The notes under the pieces were generated by a model. That model saw only the letters and a list, made by a program, of their open reading frames with translations, searched no databases and was not told the origin of the DNA. Position numbers and translations under genes: made by a program. A DNA stretch of 42,063 nt, from positions 1-42,063 of the forward strand of contig JABIXB010000310.1 of the NCBI GenBank assembly GCA_018666805.1, written 5' to 3'. Source of the stretch: Rhodospirillaceae bacterium. Its GTDB lineage: Bacteria > Pseudomonadota > Alphaproteobacteria > UBA828. Positions 22,151 to 30,158 of this stretch are shown here, one piece after another. How positions within the stretch are numbered: the first letter of the stretch is position 1; each line of letters starts with the position of its first letter.

Positions 22151-22935
22151 TGTTCACCAGCAATCCCTTCGCAGAGCTTTCGCTGTCCCTATCGCCCCTC
22201 GCCATTCAGATTTATGTCGCGGTCATGATTTTTCTGGTCGTTGCCGGCACGCTGGTCGACATCATCCACAAGAAGAGCGCCAAATATTTCTTCAACAATT
22301 GGCGAAATGCGCAGAACAAGGGAACGCACCAAGTCGGCGGCGGGGAAATGGTATCTCTGGCGGCGCAAACCGCCATTGTCGAGGTCATGACCTCGGCCGA
22401 GTTTTGCTCCATGCGGCGGCGAATTTCCCATCTCTTCACGATGTACGGATTCCTGATTTATGTTGTTACCACCGTCATCATGGTGTTCGCCTATCCGACG
22501 CCCGCCACGCCGACGCCGGTCATCCTGGCGCTGCTCTGGTACATCGGGGCGCTGATGGTTTGCCTTGGCGGCTACGGCTTCTGGTTTTTCATTCGGGCCG
22601 ATGTCGCAGCCGAGGGTAATTCGCGGTTCCGCATCATGCGCGCCGACCTGTTCATCCTCTCGCTGCTGGCGAGCGTGTCGCTGGGCCTGATCTGGGCCTA
22701 TCTGCAACTGTCGGGCAACACGTGGAGCCCTCTGCTGCTCGGTCTCTATCTGATCGCGACGACGCTGCTGTTCGGCGCCATCCCGTGGTCAAAATTCTCG
22801 CATATGTTTTTCAAACCTGCCGCCGCGTTGCAGAAGCGCGTTGAAAACGCCAACGGTTCGCGCAGCAACCTGCCGGCGCCCGCCGACAAACCGGAAATAT
22901 ACCGCCGCGCCCGCGAACTGCCCCGACATTACTGA
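22150..22935 (+). CDS. aprM: AprM, membrane protein associated with APS reductase
   Basis: 261 residues with about five membrane helices (about 19-38, 92-110, 120-142, 163-185, 190-212). Its place directly before aprB and aprA, its size, and conserved-looking parts such as HKKSAKYFFNNW and CSMRRRISHLFTMYGFLIY fit AprM, which replaces QmoABC as presumed electron link between AprBA and the quinone pool in many sulfur-oxidising bacteria. Several His (H93, H219) could bind haem, though this is unproven. The ATG at 22150 is used; the TTG just before it is the tail of the small upstream frame. GGGG lies 9 bases upstream. Confidence 0.85.
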   Translation: MFTSNPFAELSLSLSPLAIQIYVAVMIFLVVAGTLVDIIHKKSAKYFFNNWRNAQNKGTHQVGGGEMVSLAAQTAIVEVMTSAEFCSMRRRISHLFTMYGFLIYVVTTVIMVFAYPTPATPTPVILALLWYIGALMVCLGGYGFWFFIRADVAAEGNSRFRIMRADLFILSLLASVSLGLIWAYLQLSGNTWSPLLLGLYLIATTLLFGAIPWSKFSHMFFKPAAALQKRVENANGSRSNLPAPADKPEIYRRARELPRHY

Positions 22936-22978
22936 TCCTGCCATCTTTTGAATTCGATATAGGAACTTAAGAACCATC

Positions 22979-23440
22979 ATGCCAACATTCGTCTATATGA
23001 CCCGTTGTGACGGTTGTGGTCACTGCGTCGATATCTGTCCTTCCGTCATCATGCACATCGACAAGACCTACCGCCGCGCTGTCAACATCGAGCCCAACAT
23101 GTGCTGGGAGTGCTACTCCTGCGTAAAGGCTTGCCCGCAAAACGCGATCGACGTTCGCGGTTACGCCGACTTCGCCCCCTTGGGCCATAGCGTTCGAGCG
23201 CTGCGCGAAGAGGCGAAAGGCACGATTTCGTGGAAGGTCAAGTTCCGCAATGGCCACGAGAAGAATTTCGTGTCGCCGATCCGGACCACGCCTTGGGGCT
23301 CGATCAAATCACCGGCCGATTACGAGGCGCCAACCGCGGAAGCTCTGAATTCCCAGGAAATCGCGCACGAACCCGAGTCCCTTAACATCGACAAGTTGCC
23401 CGCGTTGCGCCCGGATCAGCTCAAGCTGGGTGTGGTCTGA
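22979..23440 (+). CDS. aprB: Adenylylsulfate reductase beta subunit
   Basis: 153 residues. Two [4Fe-4S] cluster motifs are complete: C10, C13, C16, C20 (CDGCGHCVDIC) and C42, C45, C48, C52 (CWECYSCVKAC). The C-terminal tail (residues 90-153) wraps the alpha subunit in known structures. The protein carries electrons between the FAD of AprA and the membrane partner AprM. Its stop overlaps the aprA start by one base (TGATG), so the two are translationally coupled in equal amounts. It follows aprM by 43 bases. Confidence 0.96.
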   Translation: MPTFVYMTRCDGCGHCVDICPSVIMHIDKTYRRAVNIEPNMCWECYSCVKACPQNAIDVRGYADFAPLGHSVRALREEAKGTISWKVKFRNGHEKNFVSPIRTTPWGSIKSPADYEAPTAEALNSQEIAHEPESLNIDKLPALRPDQLKLGVV

Positions 23441-25284
23441 TGGGTCTGTTCTCGCGGCGAAAAACGATTCATGTCGATTCCGACATCCTGGTCATTGGTG
23501 GCGGCATGGCCGGCTGTGGGGCGACCTACGAATCGCGCTACTGGGGCCGCGACCTGAAGGTCGTCTGCGTCGAGAAGGCGAACATCGAGCGTAGCGGCGC
23601 CGTCGCCCAGGGCCTCTATGCGATTAACTGCTACATGGGCATGCAGTGGGACGAGAACCAGCCCGAGGACCATGTCCGCTATGCCCGCAACGACCTCATG
23701 GGCCTGGTGCGCGAGGATCTCGGCTACGACATCGCACGCCACGTCGATTCCACGGTGCACAAATTCGAGGAGTGGGGCCTGCCGATCATGCGCGACCCGG
23801 AAACCGGGCAATACCAGCGCGAGGGCAAGTGGCAGATCATGATCCACGGCGAGAGCTATAAGCCGATCGTCGCCGAGGCTGCCCGCAAAGCCGCCACCAA
23901 GATCTATAATCGGATTATGGTGACCCACCTGCTGATGGACGATACCAAGCCCAACAGGGTGGCCGGTGCGGTCGGATTCAATGTCCGGACCGGGGATTTC
24001 TACGTCTTTCGCGCCAAGGCGGTCATCGTCGGGGCCGGCGGCGCATCGCACATCTTCAAGCCGCGCGCGGTCGGCGAGGGGATGGGCCGCACCTGGTATG
24101 CGCCCTGGAGCAGCGGCTCGGCCTACGCGCTTCCGATCCTGGCCGGCGCCAAGATGACCCAGATGGAGAACCGCATCGTCCTGACCCGGTTCAAGGACGG
24201 TTACGGCCCCGTCGGCGCCTATTTCCTGCATCTCAAGACCTATACCGAGAACGCTTACGGCGATGAATATGAGAGCAAGTGGTACGACCACACCAAGGAA
24301 TTGGTGGGCGATTACATAGATCGGCATCCGGTGCCGACCTGCCTGCGCAATCACGCTTTCCTCGAGGAAGTCAAAGCCGGCCGGGGCCCGATCCGCATGG
24401 TGACGAAGGAGGCCTTCCAGGATCCGCACCTGGAGACCATCGGCTGGGAGAATTTTCTCGGCATGACCATCGGTCAGGCGGTCGTCTGGGCATCGCAGAA
24501 TATCGATCCGAAGCATACCAATCCCGAATTGACCACGTCCGAGCCTTACGTCATGGGCTCGCACGCCACCTGCTCGGGCGCGTGGGCGAGCGGGCCGGAA
24601 GATTACGCGCCGTCTGAATACCAGTGGGGATACAACCGGATGATGACCGTCGACGGGCTTTTCGGCGCCGGCGACACCATCGGCGGCACCGCCCACAAGT
24701 TTTCATCCGGCTCCTTCACGGAAGGCCGGATCGCCGGCAAGGCGGCGGTCAAATATGTCAACGATTTGGGCAGCGAACAGCCGCAGGTCAGTGAGGCGGA
24801 GTACGAGGGTCTCAAAAAGACCGTCTTCCAACCGATGGAAAACTACGAGGTGGGCCGCAACGAGATCGTCGGGGGAACTGTCTCACCGAGCTATATATTG
24901 CCCATTCATGGGCTTCAGCGTCTCGAGAAGATCATGGACGAATATGTCGGCGGCATCAGCGCACACTATTCAACCAATGAGCCGCAGCTCACCCGCGGGC
25001 TCGAGCTGTTGGGCATGCTGAGGGAAGACCTCAATCATCTCGGCGCCGAAGACCTGCACCAGCTGCAGCGCGCGTGGGAGCTTAACCACCGGCTGCTGGC
25101 CTCGGAGTCCGTGACACATCACACGATGTTCCGGACGGAGACGCGCTGGCCGGGATATTACTACCGCGCCGATCATCCCAAGCTGGATGACGACGATTGG
25201 CACTGCTTTACTTTGTCGCGCTATGACCGGGAATCCGGAGAGTGGGAAATGGAAAAGGCCCCCGTCTATCATATTGTCGATTAA
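23440..25284 (+). CDS. aprA: Adenylylsulfate reductase alpha subunit
   Basis: 614 residues, the usual length. The FAD-binding dinucleotide fold starts at DILVIGGGMAGCGATYESRY (15-34). Family-specific segments are ERSGAVAQGLYAINCYMG, WYAPWSSGSAYALPILAGA, MENRIVLTRFKDGYGPVGA, SEPYVMGSHATCSGAWASGP with the active-site His at about 375, and FGAGDTIGGTAHKFSSGSF for FAD. The enzyme interconverts sulfite plus AMP and APS. The direction is oxidative here by inference, from the presence of aprM and sat and the lack of qmo genes and reductive-type dsr genes in the window. No terminator is evident after the gene. Confidence 0.96.
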   Translation: MGLFSRRKTIHVDSDILVIGGGMAGCGATYESRYWGRDLKVVCVEKANIERSGAVAQGLYAINCYMGMQWDENQPEDHVRYARNDLMGLVREDLGYDIARHVDSTVHKFEEWGLPIMRDPETGQYQREGKWQIMIHGESYKPIVAEAARKAATKIYNRIMVTHLLMDDTKPNRVAGAVGFNVRTGDFYVFRAKAVIVGAGGASHIFKPRAVGEGMGRTWYAPWSSGSAYALPILAGAKMTQMENRIVLTRFKDGYGPVGAYFLHLKTYTENAYGDEYESKWYDHTKELVGDYIDRHPVPTCLRNHAFLEEVKAGRGPIRMVTKEAFQDPHLETIGWENFLGMTIGQAVVWASQNIDPKHTNPELTTSEPYVMGSHATCSGAWASGPEDYAPSEYQWGYNRMMTVDGLFGAGDTIGGTAHKFSSGSFTEGRIAGKAAVKYVNDLGSEQPQVSEAEYEGLKKTVFQPMENYEVGRNEIVGGTVSPSYILPIHGLQRLEKIMDEYVGGISAHYSTNEPQLTRGLELLGMLREDLNHLGAEDLHQLQRAWELNHRLLASESVTHHTMFRTETRWPGYYYRADHPKLDDDDWHCFTLSRYDRESGEWEMEKAPVYHIVD

Positions 25285-25333
25285 GGCGGGTTCGTCACGC
25301 AGTCTCCAACGCCATCACCGCTCCTTGGTATAA

Positions 25334-26095
25334 ATGATAATCGGCCACATCAGCGATACCCACATCCTGGCGCCGGCATCGGATCATCCGGCGGCGCAGC
25401 TGCGGGCGGATTGTCTGCGGCGCTGCATTGCCGATATCAACCGTCAACAGCCTGATGTCGTGATCTTTACCGGCGATACGGTGCAGCACGGCGCGCCGGA
25501 AGAATACGCGCACCTGCGCGAGCTGCTGGCGCCGTTGCAGGCGCCGCTCTACCTGATCCCCGGCAATCGCGACGACAACGCGGCCTTGCGCTCAGCTTTC
25601 AGCGACCGGCCTTACCTGCCCGAAGAAGGCGGGTTCCTGCATTACGTCATCGACGATCATGCGATCCGCCTCATCGCCATCGATTCAACGCTCCCCGGCG
25701 AGCGTATGGGCGTCTTCTGCCCGGCGCGCCAAGCCTGGCTCGAGGCGGCGCTGAGCGACCAGCCGGAGCGGCCGACAATGCTGTTCATCCACCATCCGCC
25801 CTTTGACATTGATGACCATTATGTCGGCGGCTATCGCCGGCCCGAGGATGCTTCCGCACTCGCCGGCGTGGTCAGCCGCCACCCGCAGGTCAAGGGACTG
25901 CTCTGCGGCCACGTCCACTGCGTGACCGAGCGCTCCTGGTCCGGCACCGTGGGGTGCGTCATGTCGAGCATCGCCGTCGACGTCCGCAAGGATGGCGGCG
26001 AGACCGAGGCCAGCGGGCCCCTCTACCTACTGCACCATGTGTCGGGCGAGAGCGGCCTCCTCAGCCGGACAAGGCGGGCCGAGCATACGCGCTGA
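25334..26095 (+). CDS. CpdA-like metallophosphoesterase (cyclic-nucleotide phosphodiesterase type)
   Basis: 253 residues. The class III phosphodiesterase pattern is complete: D8 and H10 (SDTH), D48 (TGDT), N78 (PGNRDD), the HHPPF motif near 157 and GHVH near 195. R79 replaces the His of the more common GNHD. Some CpdA relatives also vary there. Such enzymes hydrolyse cAMP or other phosphodiesters with two metal ions. A link to the class III cyclase at 4.3-5.6 kb is possible in principle but they are 20 kb apart. The Shine-Dalgarno is weak. It follows aprA by 49 bases on the same strand and could be read through from it. Confidence 0.85.
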   Translation: MIIGHISDTHILAPASDHPAAQLRADCLRRCIADINRQQPDVVIFTGDTVQHGAPEEYAHLRELLAPLQAPLYLIPGNRDDNAALRSAFSDRPYLPEEGGFLHYVIDDHAIRLIAIDSTLPGERMGVFCPARQAWLEAALSDQPERPTMLFIHHPPFDIDDHYVGGYRRPEDASALAGVVSRHPQVKGLLCGHVHCVTERSWSGTVGCVMSSIAVDVRKDGGETEASGPLYLLHHVSGESGLLSRTRRAEHTR

Positions 26096-26193
26096 TATCA
26101 ACATGGCAGCCTGTATCTTGTTGCTGCTCGTGCGAGGTGATGGAGCGTCTTCCCTGCGGAAGCCGTTCGAGGCCGCAATACAGCACTGAAGGG

Positions 26194-26331
26194 CTAGAGC
26201 AGAACATGGCTTGTCGGAATCGCCCCGGCGATCCGACAAGCCATGTTCTGCTCTAACTATTTGATATCGATCGGATTCACACGATTAAATTGAACCGCAA
26301 AGCGGTTCCATTAAATCGTGATTCGATCTAG
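26194..26331. repeat. 138-bp palindromic intergenic element (MITE/REP-like) with two hairpins
   Basis: The element is bounded by CTAGA (26194-26198) and TCTAG (26327-26331). Hairpin 1: a perfect 24-base inverted repeat (26195-26218 and 26232-26255), extended by TCGCC/GGCGA inside, with one bulged A. Hairpin 2 (about 26269-26330): GAACCGC-AAA-GCGGTTC core with imperfect AT-rich arms containing GATTAAAT/ATTTAATC. The design recalls short non-coding palindromic repeats dispersed in alphaproteobacterial genomes. It contains no gene. A copy number cannot be told from one window. Confidence 0.75.
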
Positions 26332-26810
26332 TTGATCGTTGGGTATAAAGCTGCGTCGAGCGCCGTTGCTGGAACGCCTAAGAGCGGCTCATTTCTGAGG
26401 CGGAGCTTCTCGATCGCCCCGCATATAGTGTCTTTCCGGGCGGTATGCGGAATTTCCGAAATTTTTGCGCAGCCGATGCCGCACTCTGTCGACAAGAACG
26501 CCCCACCTTTCGGCAACGAGCTTGGAGAGCTTACTTGACATGGCTAATGAGATTTCCGTTGATGTTGACCCGGCCGGCACGCTTTATGCCAGCTTCCAGT
26601 ATAGTAGACCGCTGGGTAAGTCACCTTTTTTTTTAGGTTTTTAGGGCGGCCTCACGTCAGCTGTAACATCGCCCTCTGGCTTGTGACGGCGATAGTGATA
26701 CACCGGTTCGTAGTTTTATCGTGTCCGGTGTATCGGTTGCGCCGGGCGCGGCGCGGTGAAAAGATAGAAATGCCCTAATTTGAAGGGCATAGCAGGAAAG
26801 GAATTTGAGC
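26332..26810. other. Gene-poor stretch with two dyads upstream of the PA14 gene
   Basis: No convincing gene was seen. Short frames exist: a minus-strand frame from 26516 whose stop lies in the palindromic element, and a 34-codon plus-strand frame from 26540. Neither has recognisable features. Two clear dyads stand before the PA14 gene: GATACACCGG/CCGGTGTATC (26697-26706 and 26725-26734, 18-base loop) and ATGCCCT/AGGGCAT (26770-26776 and 26784-26790, 7-base loop), the latter ending right before the AGGAAAGGA ribosome site. They may regulate transcription or translation of that gene. Confidence 0.4.
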
Positions 26811-27371
26811 ATGATAGGGTGGAAATGGATCTTGGGCACCGTCGTTGGCGTCAGTTTGGCGTTTGGCGCCGGAAGTGCCGGCGCGGCCGATGCGCCGATG
26901 CGTAATGACGGCATGCAGGCGGGTCTTGCAATCGATTATTATTATGGCGATTTTGGCCATGTGGATAAAGTGACCGAATATGCCGCGAGCAATGAAGCAA
27001 CGCCGGGCGAGCCCTTGCCCAATTTGGATTTCCGAGGCGGCGCCGGCAAAAAAGTACTCAATCAAAAACATAAGGATTGGGTCGGCGCGATCATTACCGG
27101 ATATATCTATTTTTCGGCGCCTGGAACCTACATGTTCAAGGTTCGTTCAAATGACGGGGTGCGCGTCGCCATTGGCGGGCTGAACGTGCACGAAGACCCC
27201 AAACCCCACCCTGACCGCACCTCGGACCCGGTGCCGGTCAAGGCAAGCGCGGCAGGCTGGGTACCGATAGAAGTCGTCTATTTCGAACGTAAGGGAGGCT
27301 GGTCGGTCGAGTTAACGTGGCAGAACGGTGGTGATTTTAGCGCCGTTCCGGCATCGCATTTCGCTCATTAA
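26811..27371 (+). CDS. Secreted PA14-domain protein
   Basis: 186 residues. The Sec signal peptide ends about residue 24 (GAGSAGAADA). The mature part is a single PA14-like beta sandwich: AIDYYYGDFGHVDKV at the front, then GYIYFSAPGTYMFKVRSNDG, VRVAIGGLNVHED and WVPIEVVYFERKGGWSVELTW, which follow the PA14 order (aromatic edge strand, SxDGxR-type loop, terminal EL-W strand). PA14 domains usually bind carbohydrates or occur in adhesins and glycosidases; here the domain stands alone. The ATG at 26811 is preferred over a TTG 6 bases upstream because AAAGGA lies 8 bases before it. It precedes the ABC importer genes by 172 bases, so it may capture the same ligand (inference). Confidence 0.8.
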   Translation: MIGWKWILGTVVGVSLAFGAGSAGAADAPMRNDGMQAGLAIDYYYGDFGHVDKVTEYAASNEATPGEPLPNLDFRGGAGKKVLNQKHKDWVGAIITGYIYFSAPGTYMFKVRSNDGVRVAIGGLNVHEDPKPHPDRTSDPVPVKASAAGWVPIEVVYFERKGGWSVELTWQNGGDFSAVPASHFAH

Positions 27372-27498
27372 CGCAGTTCGCACCACGGAATTTAATTAGA
27401 CTTGGTGGTAAGTGGGGAATCGCCATAACCGTGGTGATGGTTTAGACTTGTCAGTAATCCTTGAGAGGGGTATCCCGCTCGCTTGGAGAATAATTCAT

Positions 27499-27519
27499 GC
27501 CCGCTGGTTAACGGCGGGC
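27499..27519 (+). promoter_or_regulatory. Leader hairpin before the ABC binding-protein gene
   Basis: GCCCGC (27499-27504) pairs with GCGGGC (27514-27519) around a 9-base loop. It ends about 11 bases before the GGAGAGG ribosome site. It could stabilise the mRNA 5' end or affect translation. Function is unproven. Confidence 0.35.
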
Positions 27520-27543
27520 TGCGGAGGCAATAGGAGAGGATTT

Positions 27544-29172
27544 ATGTCAAAAAAAATGAAATCACAGAGCGGCATCACACGTCGGCAAGCGCTTAAGGCG
27601 AGTGCAGCGGGTGCGGCGTTTACAGCAGCGGCGGGCATTGGGCCTCGCTGGTTGAAATCCGGTGATGCCTGGGCGGCCGATTTGGCTCCCGGTATGACCG
27701 GCGGCCCGACCGGCTTCGCCGGCGCCGAGCGTTATCAATATGACGACACTATGTCGGAAGGCCGCGCCGTTGCGGCGGCGCGCAAGCTCAAAGCCGAAGG
27801 AAAGGCGCCTGAGACGCTCAGAATTTTGATGGCGGACGGCGCGATTGGCCATTTCACCAATCCGTGGCCTGCGGACGGACCCACGTTGCAGTCGATTTGG
27901 GAACGTGAGACCGGCATTAAGCTCGAGTTCTTCAGCGTTTCGCCGCAAGAACAGTTCAGCAAGGTGATTCAGGACGTTACCACGGGCTCCAATGCCTATG
28001 ATGTCTACACCTTTGGCTATGCCGCGATGGGCGATTTGTCTGAAGCCAACGGCATCGTGCCGCTCGGCGAGTGGATGGATAAGCACGGCGCGGACTTTGC
28101 CGATCCCGAGCGTGGCATGCCGACGCCGGAATCCTACAACATGCTTTACAAGTATGGCGGCGAGCCCATGTCGGTCTGTTATGACGGCGATGCGCAAGTC
28201 TGGGTCTACCGTAAGGATTTGACCGAAGATCCGGTCCACAAGGCGGCATTCGCTGATAAATACGGCTGGGAGCCGGGCCCGCCCCGCACCTGGGCCGAGG
28301 CTGACCAGTTGGCCGAATATTACACCGGCAGAGGCACTCCGGAGATGCTCGGTAACGGTAACATGATGAGTGCGTTCTGGGGCATCAGCACCTGGTACAA
28401 TCGTTATGTCAGTAAAGATAACCCCAACCAGTTTCTGTTCGATGATGAGGGCAATACTCTCATCAATACGGATGCCGGCATTGCGGCGACCGAAGAGCAT
28501 ATCAAGAGCCTGGATTGGTCCGATAAGGGCGGTCTTGGCTGGCAATGGAGTGAATATTACGGCGCCATGGCGGCCGGTAATTCCTTCATGCTCGGCACTT
28601 TCTCGAATTGCCCGAAATTCCTGGATACCGTCAACGCAGACGGCTCACCGGGAAGCGCTGTAACCGGCAAATTGGGGTCGTTCTTGCCGCCGGGCAATCA
28701 GTTCGGTGATGATTTGGTGCGCCGCTCAACGATCTATCTTGGCAACAATGGCGGCGTGTCGAGCCAAAGCGCCTATCAGGAACTGGCCTATCTGTTCCTG
28801 CAATGGTCGGGCTCGACCCGTATCTTCAGCCTGTTAACTGGCAATCCGGGTGGTTTCTTCGATCCGTTCCAGTTGGCCAACTTTGCTGATCCGCTGGTCA
28901 ATCAGTCGTATCACGACTATCACGTGCCGATCATTGAGGGCACGGTGGCACGCGCCGTTCCGACCCTTGCCATTCCAGGCCAGTTCGCCATGCACAATAC
29001 GCTGAGCGAGAATCTGGTGACGGCGATGACCGGCGGCATGACGGCTAAGGAAGCGATGGATGCGACAGCCAAGTCGTGGAAGAAGCATCTTAGGAAGAAA
29101 GGTGAGGATAAAATGATTGGCCTCATCAATGCAGCGAAATCCGGTTGGTCGACGGTTATCGACAAAGCCTGA
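27544..29172 (+). CDS. ABC importer substrate-binding protein, Tat-exported (family 1/CUT1-like)
   Basis: 542 residues, longer than typical sugar-binding proteins. The twin-arginine signal is GITRRQALKASAAG (10-23), with likely cleavage near DAWA/AD (about 45). The mature protein shows solute-binding family 1 features: LRILMADGAIGHF, TGIKLEFFSVSPQEQFSKV, YDVYTFGYAAMGDL, and a C-terminal GGMTAKEAMDATAKSWKKHL. The ATG at 27544 with GGAGAGG is used; the frame is open 132 bases further upstream but that part has no protein character. The large size and the two-ATPase system recall the GlpV glycerol importer of rhizobia, but this is only a similarity of layout. The ligand is likely a sugar, polyol or related compound. 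Confidence 0.87.
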   Translation: MSKKMKSQSGITRRQALKASAAGAAFTAAAGIGPRWLKSGDAWAADLAPGMTGGPTGFAGAERYQYDDTMSEGRAVAAARKLKAEGKAPETLRILMADGAIGHFTNPWPADGPTLQSIWERETGIKLEFFSVSPQEQFSKVIQDVTTGSNAYDVYTFGYAAMGDLSEANGIVPLGEWMDKHGADFADPERGMPTPESYNMLYKYGGEPMSVCYDGDAQVWVYRKDLTEDPVHKAAFADKYGWEPGPPRTWAEADQLAEYYTGRGTPEMLGNGNMMSAFWGISTWYNRYVSKDNPNQFLFDDEGNTLINTDAGIAATEEHIKSLDWSDKGGLGWQWSEYYGAMAAGNSFMLGTFSNCPKFLDTVNADGSPGSAVTGKLGSFLPPGNQFGDDLVRRSTIYLGNNGGVSSQSAYQELAYLFLQWSGSTRIFSLLTGNPGGFFDPFQLANFADPLVNQSYHDYHVPIIEGTVARAVPTLAIPGQFAMHNTLSENLVTAMTGGMTAKEAMDATAKSWKKHLRKKGEDKMIGLINAAKSGWSTVIDKA

Positions 29173-29201
29173 TCGGTTCGCTACGTAGTACCGGTTTCCG
29201 C

Positions 29202-29233
29202 CGGGCGGTGCGCCAAACTGGGCGCGCCGCCCG
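29202..29233 (+). terminator. Strong GC hairpin between binding protein and permease genes
   Basis: A 13-bp stem (CGGGCGGTGCGCC with GGCGCGCCGCCCG, one G-U pair) has a 6-base loop and lies 30 bases after the binding-protein stop. No T-run follows. In importer operons such hairpins often protect the binding-protein mRNA or reduce downstream expression so that the binding protein is made in excess. That role is inferred here. Confidence 0.55.
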
Positions 29234-29297
29234 CGCGGCACCCCGGTTAGGGTCACGACGCGTGATCGTCTAGAAAACTTCTGAAGATAATATACAC

Positions 29298-30158
29298 ATG
29301 CCCAAGCCCCTACACTCCTATATATGGCGCTATGCGCTTATTCTGATTGCCGTTGGACTGGCGCTTCTCCCCGTTGCGTGGATGGCCACAATGGCGTTTA
29401 AACCGCACACCGAATGGGTGACAAGCGCGTCTGATCTGCATTGGTGGCCCCATCAGGAGACCTGGGGAAATTTTGAGTACATCTTTACCGGCCAAACGGA
29501 AGCGGTTACCGTTTCTCATGAGAGAACGGCCGGCAAACCAATCTTGGCCAGCCTCGTCACCTCGCTGCTGGGGACATTAATCGCGGTCGTGGCTGGAACT
29601 CTCGGCGCCTACGCCGTGTCGCGCTTTAAGGTTGGCGGCAATTTGCCGCTTGGCGTGCTTCAGTTGCGCCTCTTTCCGCCGCTCGCAGTGATGATTCCGG
29701 TGATGATCATGTGGGCCTTTTTGGGCGCCATGGACACCTGGTGGGGTCTCTCGCTGATCTATGGCATCGTTACCTTGCCTTTCGCCTTTTGGCTGATGAA
29801 GACATTTTTCGACGAAGTGCCGCGTGAAATCGAGGAGGCTGCGCTGGTTGAGGGCTGCAGCTGGTTCCGCGTGTTTTGGAAAGTCACGCTGCCGATGGTT
29901 AAGGAGGCGCTCGCCAGCACGGCACTGTTCGTCTTTATTCTCAATTGGAGTGACTATGTCATCGCCCTTCTGCTGACGCGCAAAGAATGGGTGACGATCC
30001 CGGTCTATATGAATTCACTCTCCTCCGCCATGTCGGGGCAGATGTATGGCGCCAAGGCGGCGCTTGGTTTGATCGCGGCGTTGCCGCCGGTGATATTCGG
30101 CATCGCCATCCAGAAATATCTCGTGCGCGGCCTCACATTCGGGGCGCTTAAACAATGA
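29298..30158 (+). CDS. ABC importer permease, MalG-like
   Basis: 286 residues with six membrane helices. The cytoplasmic coupling loop EEAALVEGCSWFRVFWKV fits the EAA---G motif that contacts the ATPase. The N-terminal helix is followed by a rather long polar segment (about residues 38-80) and the C-terminus ends RGLTFGALKQ as in MalG-type permeases. The start ATG has a poor Shine-Dalgarno. The last codons overlap the next permease by 4 bases (ATGA), giving translational coupling. The order MalG-type before MalF-type is the reverse of the common arrangement. Confidence 0.9.
   Translation: MPKPLHSYIWRYALILIAVGLALLPVAWMATMAFKPHTEWVTSASDLHWWPHQETWGNFEYIFTGQTEAVTVSHERTAGKPILASLVTSLLGTLIAVVAGTLGAYAVSRFKVGGNLPLGVLQLRLFPPLAVMIPVMIMWAFLGAMDTWWGLSLIYGIVTLPFAFWLMKTFFDEVPREIEEAALVEGCSWFRVFWKVTLPMVKEALASTALFVFILNWSDYVIALLLTRKEWVTIPVYMNSLSSAMSGQMYGAKAALGLIAALPPVIFGIAIQKYLVRGLTFGALKQ

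Noticed and set aside
23416-24696. Open frame of about 426 codons on the minus strand opposite aprA
   Set aside because: Shadow of aprA: rich in Ala, Gly, Asp and His in a pattern mirroring the sense codons, with no motif.
27381-27436. Inverted repeat CACCACGG / CCGTGGTG before the ABC binding-protein gene
   Set aside because: Arms are only 8 bp with a 40-base spacer; such a match is expected by chance in this much sequence.
27412-27543. Extended N-terminus of the ABC binding protein from 27412
   Set aside because: It would place 44 polar residues before a Tat signal, while the ATG at 27544 has GGAGAGG at the right distance.
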